Shown here: piece after piece, positions 1 to 7,438 of the stretch
Position numbering within the stretch: position 1 is the first letter of the stretch
How the letters are laid out: each line of letters opens with the position of its first letter
Source of the DNA: Bacillota bacterium
GTDB lineage: Bacteria; Bacillota; UBA4882; UBA8346
Assembly: GCA_003501365.1 (NCBI GenBank)
Contig: DNPP01000037.1
Coordinates: forward strand, 5,854 to 34,289
Reading direction: 5' to 3'
DNA: 28,436 nucleotides
Translations under genes and position numbers: made by a program
Notes under the pieces: model-generated
The model's input: the letters and a program-made list of their open reading frames with translations, nothing else
The model's database searches: none
What the model was told of the DNA's origin: nothing

Positions 1-195
1 TTTGCCAATGCAAAGAGAGGGCAAGAGTGAGTTGGTTTAAGTTATTGACTTTTTCAGTAGACCCTACATATAAATGCCAAAAAATTCATCAACTCTACTT
101 TATCATCCATTTTACAAAATTATATGCATATACATATATTAACCGATTCCATTTACGCTGTCAATATTTTACGAACATAGCCCTATGAAATTATA

Positions 196-1023
196 CTAAT
201 GGTGTCCCCCTCGAAACACCTTTACCCTCGAAAAATCCGCCTTATTAAATTGTTGCACGCACAGTGTAAAAAATATCATTCCCATCGCTATCACAATGAA
301 CAAAGCCAAATACGGCAACACCACAAACCCGTGAATATTAAAAGCCACTCCTGACTTCACCAGCGCCGCAACCGGCAAATTCTCCATCTTCAAGGCCACA
401 TACCGGAATGCAGCAGTAGTATAGGTTAATGGATTAAGAAAAATCACCGGACGCAGGAAACCCGGCATCACCGTGGTCGGTATGTAAGCCCCCGAAAGAA
501 ATGTCAATGGTATCATGGCCAGTGACGTTACTATCTGAAACGAAGTCGAGCTCTTGACCAGGGCTGCCAGATACAAACCCATCGAACTGAAAGTGATACC
601 CACCAGAATCATAATCCCCGTCATTTCGATAAAATGAGTCGAGTCCAGTTTCAATCCCATGAATAGTCCCATCACTAAAATGATAATTCCCTGCAATACC
701 GCTATGGCCGCTGAGGATAAAACCTGGCCGATGGATATCTGCCACCTGGCAATGGGCGACACCAATATCTCTTTCATGAAACCGCTGGAAATATCTTCGA
801 TAATATTCATAGAATTGCTCATGCCCGCCTGAAAAACACTCATGATGATAATCCCGGTAATTAGATAATTCATGGGCTGGGCGATTCCTTGGGCGGCGGA
901 CTTCATCACAAACGAAAAGATAAACAAAAAAAATACCGACATCAATATCGTTAACAAGAAACGTAACTTGTCGCGGGTAAAATTGGTCAAGTTTCGGACT
1001 AAAATGGCTTTGATGGCACGCAT
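196..1023 (-). CDS. ABC-2 type transporter permease (drug/antibiotic exporter family)
   Basis: This is a 275-residue integral membrane protein, the membrane half of an ABC exporter. About six hydrophobic segments are visible, starting near residues 20-40 (FLLTILMSVFFLFIFSFVM) and including residues ~50-65, 105-125, 135-155, 165-185 and a last one near 235-255. The stretch LVSPIARWQISIGQVLSS around residue 88 and the AYIPTTVMPGFLRPVIFLNPLTY region match the ABC-2/DrrB-like permease pattern. It starts one base inside the stop codon of the upstream ATPase (TAATG overlap), so the two are translationally coupled. The substrate is not readable from sequence; daunorubicin-type drug export or self-resistance is the family default. 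It is followed by ~195 bp to the window edge in which no gene can be supported. Confidence 0.9.
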   Translation of the reverse strand: MRAIKAILVRNLTNFTRDKLRFLLTILMSVFFLFIFSFVMKSAAQGIAQPMNYLITGIIIMSVFQAGMSNSMNIIEDISSGFMKEILVSPIARWQISIGQVLSSAAIAVLQGIIILVMGLFMGLKLDSTHFIEMTGIMILVGITFSSMGLYLAALVKSSTSFQIVTSLAMIPLTFLSGAYIPTTVMPGFLRPVIFLNPLTYTTAAFRYVALKMENLPVAALVKSGVAFNIHGFVVLPYLALFIVIAMGMIFFTLCVQQFNKADFSRVKVFRGGHH

Positions 1024-1937
1024 TATTTGCGAATCTCCTTTCCGGTAATGGAGATGAACACGTCGTTTAAGGTTCCCTTATAAACTTCAAGTTCTGTAAT
1101 CATGGCTTTAAACTGTGCAGCCATCTCCAAAACTTCGTTGATCCCCTTGGAATATACCGTAAATAGGCCATCCTTCAATTGGTAAGAAATAGCATGCTCG
1201 GTCAGATATTCGCTGAATGATTCATTGTCGTTGATTCTAACTCTTACCGTATCGGAAGTATATTGCCTTTTGAGGCTATATGGCGTATCGAATGCTACAA
1301 TTTCTCCATGATCGATAATCGCCACTTTATCACATATTTCGGCCTCGTCCATATAGTGAGTGGTTAAAAAAATGGTGATGTTTTTGGCTTTTTGCAGATC
1401 GCGAATATATTCCCAAATATTGGCCCGGGTTTGCGGGTCGAGCCCGGTGGTCGGTTCATCCAGGAATAATACTTTAGGGTAATGCACCAATCCGCGGGCA
1501 ATTTCCGTTCGGCGTTTCATCCCTCCCGAAAGACTTTTAACCGGGGCTTTACGCCATGCCACCAGATCAACCAGCTCCAGGACAAAGCTGATCCGCTCCT
1601 TCACTTCATTTTTGGGTACCTGATAAAAATCACAATGTAATTTCAAGTTCTCCTCTACGGTTAAGTTATTATCCAGAGTCGAGTCTTGAAACACGATGCC
1701 GATATCGCTACGGACTTTATCCCGCTCTTTGGCAACATCATGTCCATTAATTTTCAGGACGCCTTCAGTCTTATCGAGGATAGTACAAAGTGTATTGATA
1801 CTAGTGCTTTTCCCTGCTCCATTCGGTCCCAGAAATGCAAAGATCGTTCCGGCTTCGACAGCAAAAGAGATGTTGTCGACTGCCGTAAAATCGCCGTATT
1901 TTTTAGTGAAATTCGTTACTTCAATCATAGCTGACAT
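1023..1937 (-). CDS. ABC transporter ATP-binding protein (DrrA-like)
   Basis: This is the ATPase partner of the downstream ABC-2 permease, 304 residues. Walker A is GPNGAGKST (residues ~37-45), the signature is LSGGM, Walker B is VLFLDEPTTGLD and the H-loop region is THYMDEAE. The ~80-residue C-terminal extension ending in LEVYKGTLNDVFISITGKEIRK is typical of the DrrA/CcmA-type exporter ATPases. The start chosen is the ATG preceded by AAGGAGGAACAACG. An in-frame ATG eleven codons upstream has no such site. The pair should form an (ATPase)2-(permease)2 exporter in the cytoplasmic membrane. No adjacent regulator gene is visible. Confidence 0.92.
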   Translation of the reverse strand: MSAMIEVTNFTKKYGDFTAVDNISFAVEAGTIFAFLGPNGAGKSTSINTLCTILDKTEGVLKINGHDVAKERDKVRSDIGIVFQDSTLDNNLTVEENLKLHCDFYQVPKNEVKERISFVLELVDLVAWRKAPVKSLSGGMKRRTEIARGLVHYPKVLFLDEPTTGLDPQTRANIWEYIRDLQKAKNITIFLTTHYMDEAEICDKVAIIDHGEIVAFDTPYSLKRQYTSDTVRVRINDNESFSEYLTEHAISYQLKDGLFTVYSKGINEVLEMAAQFKAMITELEVYKGTLNDVFISITGKEIRK

Positions 1938-2172
1938 CGTTGTTCCTCCTTGTATTCTCATATAATACAAGACGCTTTTAAAAGAGATTTTATTGCCCTC
2001 GACACAAAATTAAGGCATCAGCCGCTTGCTCGATAACAATAATCCAAATATTCAGCTGAACTAAAAAATGTTTCATAATTCCATATAATAGCTAGAAGGC
2101 AAATGGTAGTAATGGTAAAATTATACTAGAACCGGATCGAATGAATCAAAAGATGGAAGGAGATTCTTTTTT

Positions 2173-2847
2173 ATGACTAAATCGAGGATTTTAAGGGGAT
2201 TATGGATATTTTCCAAAGGAGTCATTATTTCGATAGCGGCGTTTTTCGGACTGATGATAGGCGGCCTTTTGGCTTCGTTATTAGGCATCACAAGCCCTGC
2301 CATGCCGGGAGCTTTCAACCCCGGATCAATGCTCTTCTATAAGATCGTCAGCGGTATGGTTTTTTATATTATGCTCGGTTATTTTTTGGCTGCCTTGAAA
2401 CAAAAAAAACACCGTTTTCTGGCTGGCTTTTTGCTTTAATTTTGGGATAGTAAATTAATGGTCATCGCTCCGATAGTCCTGCCGTATTATCAATCCAGCG
2501 TATTCGGATTGCAATTACCCTCCGTTGCAACGATTATCCAGGTTCAGCTCGGCCGCGGTGCGCTGATCCTGCTTTTTTCGCTGCCATTGATAGTACTTTG
2601 GAAAAAAGGCCGTCTTTCCTTCTTCATCGGGTTCGGCCTGCTGCTTTTTTATAAGGATGTGGTTATGAGTTTGTTGGCAGCCTCCTGGTTTCCCTGGACC
2701 CTGTGCATCGTGCATGGACTGGAATTAACCGTCGATTCATTTCTCCTGGCCGGGGTATATTCCTTGATGCTGATTGCAAAAAAGGTTGGAATTACGCCAA
2801 CATCACCACATTACCGCAAGAATTATGGAAATACTGAAATGAAGTAA
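2173..2847 (+). pseudogene. Membrane protein gene split by one in-frame stop codon
   Basis: Two hydrophobic reading pieces (2173-2439, 88 codons; 2458-2847, 129 codons) lie in exactly the same frame. They are separated only by a TAA at 2437-2439 and six sense codons (FWDSKL) before the next ATG. Read through, they make one ~224-residue protein with about six membrane segments: FGLMIGGLLASLLG, IVSGMVFYIMLGYFLAAL, LILLFSLPLIVLW and FLLAGVYSLMLIAKK are clear. The first piece has a good ribosome binding site (AAGGAG, 10 bases before ATG 2173). The second has none, so it is probably not translated efficiently. I do not recognise the family. A CAA to TAA transition would explain the break, but a sequencing error cannot be excluded. 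Confidence 0.6.
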
Positions 2848-2901
2848 ACCTAAAAAGGATAAGGATTGACTGGTGGACCGGGGAGGAAATCAAAAAGAAA
2901 T

Positions 2902-3212
2902 ATGAATTAGTTTGTTTTTTCCTTAATAGCGGCTTTATTATGGGGTATCGCTCCCATCTTCGGCAAGGTTGGACTCATTAAAACCGATCCGCTGACCGCT
3001 TTAACCATTCGTACCAGTGGAGTGGCGGCGGCTTTGGTTCTGATTACTATCTGGGGTGGAAAATTTACGGCGTTGAAAGCAGCCGGGCCGAAAACATGGC
3101 TATTTTGGGTTACCGAAGGGCTATGCGCAGCGCTTCTTGGCCATTATGCCTGTTTATGATTTATTTGCAGAAAAGCCTTGACCTAGAGTTTGCTATAAGA
3201 TGTATACTTTAA
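2902..3212 (+). pseudogene. EamA/DMT-family transporter remnant (amber codon, frameshift, truncation)
   Basis: Translating from ATG 2902 gives MN-stop-FVFSLIAALLWGIAPIFGKVGL, the N-terminus of an EamA (drug/metabolite transporter) protein. The TAG at 2908-2910 sits where these proteins commonly carry Trp (TGG). The frame stays open to TGA 3157-3159. The similarity then continues one frame over from ~3153 (MIYLQKSLDLEFA, like the YALK-LGEAS region of the family), ending at TAA 3210. The remaining two thirds of a ~290-residue EamA protein are absent. The sequence carries at least a nonsense change, a frameshift and a 3' deletion, so it is non-functional. Identification rests on the N-terminal hydrophobic motif only. 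Confidence 0.7.
3178..3208 (+). promoter_or_regulatory. Possible sigma-A promoter of the aldo/keto reductase gene
   Basis: TTGACC (3178-3183) and TATACT (3203-3208) are separated by 19 bases, which is long; TGTATA at 17 bases is an alternative -10. It lies inside the EamA remnant, 68 bases before ATG 3276. Confidence 0.35.
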
Positions 3213-3275
3213 ATATTATCCAGGGGTTCGTAGAAATTGGCTCGCTATTTTACTACAGGGAGAGGGGTTTCATCC

Positions 3276-4394
3276 ATGCAATACATTGAATACGGGAATA
3301 CCGGCTTAAAAGTATCAAGATTCGGGCTGGGGTGCATGAGGTTTCCCGGTAGTGAAACCGAAGCGATTGAAATGGTACGATATGCCCTAGACCACGGGGT
3401 AAATTATTCAGATACAGCCTATGTATACGGCAATAGTGAAGTGATATTGGGCAAGGCCCTTAAAGATGGTTACCGGGATAAAACATATCTGGCTACCAAA
3501 AGTCCTATTTGGAATATAACCAAACATGAAGATTTCGAAAAATATCTCGATGAACAGCTGCTCCGTCTGGAAACCGATCATATTGATGTCTATCTCCTTC
3601 ACAATCTAGGCTTTGATAATTGGCAGAAAGTCAAACAATATGACGGCTTTAGCTTCCTTGACAAAATGATCCAAAAAGGCAAAATCAAGCATAAAGCTTT
3701 TTCCTTTCATGGCACTTTGGCACTGTTTAAAGAAGTTGTGAATGCTTATGATTGGGAAATGGCGCAAATCCAGTTGAATATCCTGGATGAATATCAACAA
3801 GCGGGAGTGGAGGGGCTTCAGCATGCCGCAAAAAAAGGAATGGCGGTCGTCATCATGGAGCCCTTGCGGGGAGGACATATTCTCAATCATTGCCCCGGGC
3901 AAGCCTTGGACTTAATCAATGCTTATCCGGAAAAACGTTCTCTGGTTGAATGGGCTTTCCGCTGGTTGTACAATATGCCGGAGGCAACGGTAATCCTGAG
4001 TGGAACCAGTACTTTGGACCAGTTAAAAGATAATTTAAATATCTTTGAAAATGCCCGCCCGAGTGTCATGTCTTCCGGGGATCTCAATTTCATCAAGAGC
4101 ATCCGAGAACAATTTGAAAACAAAAGCAGCATCAACTGCACCGGTTGCAAATATTGCATGCCCTGCCCCAATGGAGTTGATATCCCGCAAATCTTCAAAC
4201 TTTATAATAACGCGAGTATGATGGAAGGGTATCCCGTGGACAGGGTGGTCTATCAGAACACAATTGTTCCCAGTGGATGCGGTGTTGATCAATGTATTGA
4301 ATGCGGATTATGCATGGAACATTGTCCACAAAACATCAAAATACCGGAAAATCTAAAAAAGGCCCATGAAACGCTGAATCAAAAATTCAGATAG
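3276..4394 (+). CDS. Aldo/keto reductase with C-terminal 4Fe-4S ferredoxin domain
   Basis: This is a 372-residue cytoplasmic oxidoreductase. The N-terminal ~270 residues form an aldo/keto reductase barrel with the catalytic tetrad in place: D46 and Y51 (SDTAYVYG), K75 (LATKSP) and H109 (YLLHN). The C-terminus adds two cysteine clusters of the 4Fe-4S type: C288-x2-C291-x2-C294-x2-C297-P and C340-x2-C343-x2-C346-x3-C350-P. This architecture is the COG1453 'predicted oxidoreductase' group, common in anaerobes; its substrate is unknown. The start used is the ATG preceded by AGGGAGAGG; an upstream TTG in frame lacks one. It is monocistronic and sits between broken genes, yet is itself intact. No convincing terminator follows; a short TTTCGC/GCGAAA hairpin after the stop lacks a T-tract. 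Confidence 0.93.
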   Translation: MQYIEYGNTGLKVSRFGLGCMRFPGSETEAIEMVRYALDHGVNYSDTAYVYGNSEVILGKALKDGYRDKTYLATKSPIWNITKHEDFEKYLDEQLLRLETDHIDVYLLHNLGFDNWQKVKQYDGFSFLDKMIQKGKIKHKAFSFHGTLALFKEVVNAYDWEMAQIQLNILDEYQQAGVEGLQHAAKKGMAVVIMEPLRGGHILNHCPGQALDLINAYPEKRSLVEWAFRWLYNMPEATVILSGTSTLDQLKDNLNIFENARPSVMSSGDLNFIKSIREQFENKSSINCTGCKYCMPCPNGVDIPQIFKLYNNASMMEGYPVDRVVYQNTIVPSGCGVDQCIECGLCMEHCPQNIKIPENLKKAHETLNQKFR

Positions 4395-4595
4395 TGAACT
4401 CACCTTTCGCACTGCGAAAACAAAAAACACTAAATTCATTAACATTCCGGTGAATACAAACCAGGGTTGATCAATGGGCTAAAACTCCTGTTGCGCTTGA
4501 TCTGCAAATTATCGAAACAATACGTTTCTTAACTCTATTATAACTGAATAATATATACTAGATATGGAAAATCCAAATAATGGGATGACTCACTC
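4395..4595. other. Gene-free spacer
   Basis: AT-rich, with no coding potential recognised on either strand. It contains a weak TTTCGC/GCGAAA hairpin right after the reductase stop. Confidence 0.5.
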
Positions 4596-5059
4596 ATAAA
4601 TATCGGTATTATCATCCACTCTAAAACCGGCCATACCTATGCGGTAGCTTAGAAACTCCAGGAAAAACTGGTCGCCAAAGGTCATAAAGTAGCCCTCGAA
4701 AGGTTACTCCGGTTGGCGATGCCCACCCCGGCGTAAAAAACCAACAGCTTGCAACCAAACCCGAAATTAAAACCTACAATGGGTTGATTTTCGCCACTCC
4801 GGTCTGGGCCTTCGCTCTCTCGCCGGTCATGGTAACCTATCTCTCAGGGATTTCTTCACTCAAGGGCAAAAAGATTGCAGTCTTTGTAACCATAGGTTTC
4901 CCTTGGGCCTGGATGGGCGGCGCCCGCTCCCTCAAGCAACTCAAAGAAAGTTGTGAAACCCACGGAGGAACGGTCATAGCCGCAGAATTGCTCACTCGTT
5001 CGGCTCAGGATGAAAAAATTGTCAGCGTTATGGTGGAAAAAATAAGCGGAGTGTTTTGA
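4596..5059 (+). pseudogene. Flavodoxin-family protein remnant
   Basis: Translation from ~4596 gives NIGIIIHSKTGHTYAVA, a flavodoxin FMN phosphate-binding loop (S-x-T-G-x-T). It then hits a TAG (at 'gcttag', a likely CAG to TAG change) and continues as KLQEKLVAKGHKVALE. The frame then shifts near 4700 and continues as TPVGDAHPGVKNQQ, running into NGLIFATPVWAFALSPVM, the second FMN-contact region, and on to TGA 5059. The codon where the start belongs is ATA (4596-4598), possibly a former ATG. Flavodoxin-like proteins of this type are ~150-160 residues, and the pieces add up to that length. A start from an internal ATG at 4784 would give a 91-residue fragment without the phosphate loop, unlikely to be functional. 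Confidence 0.75.
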
Positions 5060-5063
5060 TTTA

Positions 5064-6026
5064 TCATTCCGGCTTGAATCTTTGAATACGGCAATTTGCG
5101 GTATCCGCCACATAAAGATAACCGGCCTTGTCAAAAACAATTCCCTCTGGACTTTTATACTGCCCGTATAAACTGCCTTTTGAACCCCATTTGCTGATAA
5201 AGGTCCCATCGGGTCGAAACTTTTGAATCCGGGCATTATTAGTTTCCGCCACATATACATAACCAGCGGCATCCACAGCAACTCCCAGCGGATAATAAAA
5301 ATATCCATCGCCGTCTATACCGTTTTTGTCCGGGCCGTCCCCTTTTAAACCCCATGTAGTTATTACCTCTCCATTATCAGTATTAAGTCTCTTAATACAG
5401 TAAGCGTTATGATCCGCCACATAAACGACATTGTTGGTGGAATCGACCGCGATTCCTTCAGGGCCTGAAAAGGCTGTAGAAGACCAAAGTATATTTCCAT
5501 CGGAATCATATTTCTCAACCACGCCGTGCGCCGGCATTGTTATATAGATATTCCCGTCTTTATCGACCGCGACTCCTTCGAAATAACTAGCGGCGGATTT
5601 AAATTCTTTCTGGTAAACGCCATTACTATCGAACTTTTGGATCCTTTGATTAAAGAAATCCGCCACATAAACATAACCGGAGGCATCCACGGCAATTCCC
5701 ATCGGATCGCCAAACTGCCCATCGCCAGTTCCTTTAGTTCCCCATTGCATTAAATAATTCCCATTCATATCGAATTTCTGAACCCGGTGATTTCCGTCAA
5801 GATTATTACCAATCGTATCCGTTACATAGATGAAATTGTTCACCGTGTCGATGGCAATGTAACGAGGTTGATAAAACTGTCCGTTTCCAGTACCTTGACT
5901 GCCCCACATCGTTATCGAATAATCAATAGTGGGTGGAGCAGAGCTTCCCTTCCCACCGCCGCAACCGACGAGGGCTAGAGTTAGGATTAGCATCATTAGT
6001 AAAAGAATGGGAAATAGTCTTTTCAT
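5064..6026 (-). CDS. NHL-repeat beta-propeller lipoprotein
   Basis: This is a 320-residue secreted lipoprotein. The N-terminus MKRLFPILLLMMLILTLALVGCGGG is a lipoprotein signal peptide with lipobox LVGC, so the mature protein should be anchored to the outer face of the membrane. The rest is about six NHL repeats of ~45-50 residues with the recurring pattern GIAVDxxGYVYVADxxNxRIQKF, often preceded by WGxxGxGxGQF, which build a six-bladed propeller. NHL propellers usually bind proteins, glycans or RNA; no catalytic function can be assigned. The start chosen is the ATG with AGAGGATG at proper spacing; a possible start six codons upstream is less likely. It is the second gene of an operon with the next propeller lipoprotein, 34 bases apart. 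Its stop lies 4 bases from the convergent flavodoxin remnant. Confidence 0.88.
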   Translation of the reverse strand: MKRLFPILLLMMLILTLALVGCGGGKGSSAPPTIDYSITMWGSQGTGNGQFYQPRYIAIDTVNNFIYVTDTIGNNLDGNHRVQKFDMNGNYLMQWGTKGTGDGQFGDPMGIAVDASGYVYVADFFNQRIQKFDSNGVYQKEFKSAASYFEGVAVDKDGNIYITMPAHGVVEKYDSDGNILWSSTAFSGPEGIAVDSTNNVVYVADHNAYCIKRLNTDNGEVITTWGLKGDGPDKNGIDGDGYFYYPLGVAVDAAGYVYVAETNNARIQKFRPDGTFISKWGSKGSLYGQYKSPEGIVFDKAGYLYVADTANCRIQRFKPE

Positions 6027-6060
6027 TACAAAACATCCTCTCATAATATACGTAAATTCC

Positions 6061-7197
6061 TTACTTCTTTTTTACCGTAATAATTGAACTTGGGTTCGAA
6101 ACCAGGGAGCCGCCGCTAATAGCTGTCAATGTGCCGAAGGTAGAATTAATCCGATATATTAAAATACCATATGAGTTTGTAACATATATAAAATTTCCGT
6201 TCGGGTCAATAGCTGCCAAAGCAGGATCTGAACCGGTTTTCAAGTGGCTGCCGGTGACGGGTGACAATACACCGCCGGAATTAATAGTGAAGGCCGAAAT
6301 CCCACTGGATTCACCAGTGGGATCCTGATTTAGAGCATAAACAAATCTCCCGGTTGGATTAACGGTTACTGAGACAAAATTACTAATGTCTAAAAATGAG
6401 CTGCCGATTATGGGTGATAATAGTTCAGAACTACTGGAGTTAATTGTATAGGCCAAAATATTAGTCGAATTAAAATTTGCTACATAAACAAATTTTCCGG
6501 TTGGGTCAACAGCGACTGAGACAGGCTTGGTACCGGCGGAAAACGGACTGCCCGTAACAGGAGCCAATACACCGCCGGAATTAATAGTATAGGCTGAAAT
6601 GTTATTACCAAGTAAATTTGCAGCATAGACATATCGCCCTAACGGGTCAGCAACTACTAAAAAAGGATATATACCGGCGGAAAATGGGCTACCAGAGATG
6701 AGGGCTAATGCTCCTGTAGTCGAATCAATAGTGTACGCTGAAATTTCGCCCGGATTGATACCGTCTCCACTGTTAGCAACATAAAGATATTTGCCGTTGG
6801 GGTCAACGGTTACTGAAATAGGGCCTGCGCCAGCCGGAAATGGGCTGCCGAGAATAGGTGATAAAGCGCCGGTCGTAGTGTTTATAGTATAAGCTGAAAT
6901 ATTACCGGAATTCTTATTTGCAACATAAATGAATTTTCCGTTGGGGTCAGCAGTTACAGAAATAGGACCTGAATCGGTGGTAAAGGGGCTGCCGCCGATC
7001 TCCTGCAGCTTACCCGTTGTAGCGTTTATGGTGTAGCCCGATATATTATTTAAACCATTGGTAACATAGACAAAACCGCTAATCTGATCATCATTCGGAG
7101 TATGTGGAGGAGTTGTCCCGTTTCCGCCGCCGCAACCGGCAAAGGCCAATGTCAGAGTCAGAATCACCATGAAAGTAATAGGAACCAATTTTTTCAT
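6061..7197 (-). CDS. YncE/lactonase-like seven-bladed beta-propeller lipoprotein
   Basis: This is a 378-residue secreted lipoprotein. The signal peptide MKKLVPITFMVILTLTLAFAGCGGG with lipobox FAGC is clearly paralogous to that of the downstream lipoprotein. The body consists of about seven repeats of ~45 residues following the pattern PxSVxVDPxGKFVYVANxxxxNISAYTIN-xxTGALxPIxGSPF, the hallmark of the lactonase/YncE seven-bladed propeller superfamily. A surface binding or scaffold role is more likely than enzymatic lactonase activity, because catalytic residues cannot be recognised. It is the first gene of a two-gene operon with its own AGAGGATGTT ribosome binding site. It is transcribed away from the hybrid kinase gene, and the shared 241-bp region contains palindromes. 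Both propellers use short Gly/Ser-rich linkers after the lipid-modified Cys. Confidence 0.88.
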   Translation of the reverse strand: MKKLVPITFMVILTLTLAFAGCGGGNGTTPPHTPNDDQISGFVYVTNGLNNISGYTINATTGKLQEIGGSPFTTDSGPISVTADPNGKFIYVANKNSGNISAYTINTTTGALSPILGSPFPAGAGPISVTVDPNGKYLYVANSGDGINPGEISAYTIDSTTGALALISGSPFSAGIYPFLVVADPLGRYVYAANLLGNNISAYTINSGGVLAPVTGSPFSAGTKPVSVAVDPTGKFVYVANFNSTNILAYTINSSSSELLSPIIGSSFLDISNFVSVTVNPTGRFVYALNQDPTGESSGISAFTINSGGVLSPVTGSHLKTGSDPALAAIDPNGNFIYVTNSYGILIYRINSTFGTLTAISGGSLVSNPSSIITVKKK

Positions 7198-7255
7198 TTT
7201 GTAACATCCTCTTTCCGTTTTATGGCTTCATACTGTGAAAATATCATAAAAAACG

Positions 7256-7316
7256 CCGGATTAAAATTATCCGGCCGGATAGAAATTCCGCCCTTTCATT
7301 ATCCAAGTTGGATAAT
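7256..7316. promoter_or_regulatory. Operator-like cluster of palindromes between divergent operons
   Basis: The region contains ATTATCCAAGTTGGATAAT (7298-7316), a perfect 9+1+9 palindrome, and TATCCGGCCGGATA (7268-7281), a perfect 14-bp palindrome. CCGGAT (7256-7261) additionally pairs with ATCCGG (7269-7274). All share the half-site TATCC/GGATA. The two dyad centres are 32.5 bp apart, about three helical turns. The position between the lipoprotein operon and the kinase promoter suggests a shared regulator site; no T-tract supports a terminator. Confidence 0.5.
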
Positions 7317-7376
7317 ACATCTCATCTAGCTGCGGTTATATAATTTTGATTTTCTAGAACGACTTTGAAACAGAAA

Positions 7377-7405
7377 TTGCAATATAAGCAGTCAAGCTGT
7401 ATACT
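7377..7405 (+). promoter_or_regulatory. Sigma-A promoter of the hybrid kinase operon
   Basis: TTGCAA (7377-7382) and TATACT (7400-7405) are spaced by exactly 17 bases. They lie 34 bases before the kinase ATG and its AAAAGGAGGG ribosome binding site. Palindromes lie upstream of the -35. Confidence 0.6.
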
Positions 7406-7438
7406 TCGAGTAATAAGCCAAAAAGGAGGGTTGCCGAA

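Noticed and set aside
1..195. Possible C-terminal end of a plus-strand gene at the left edge
   Set aside because: Only nine codons before a stop; nothing can be recognised.
4784..5059. Stand-alone 91-residue flavodoxin-like gene
   Set aside because: It lacks the FMN phosphate loop, which lies upstream in broken frames; better explained as the end of a pseudogene.
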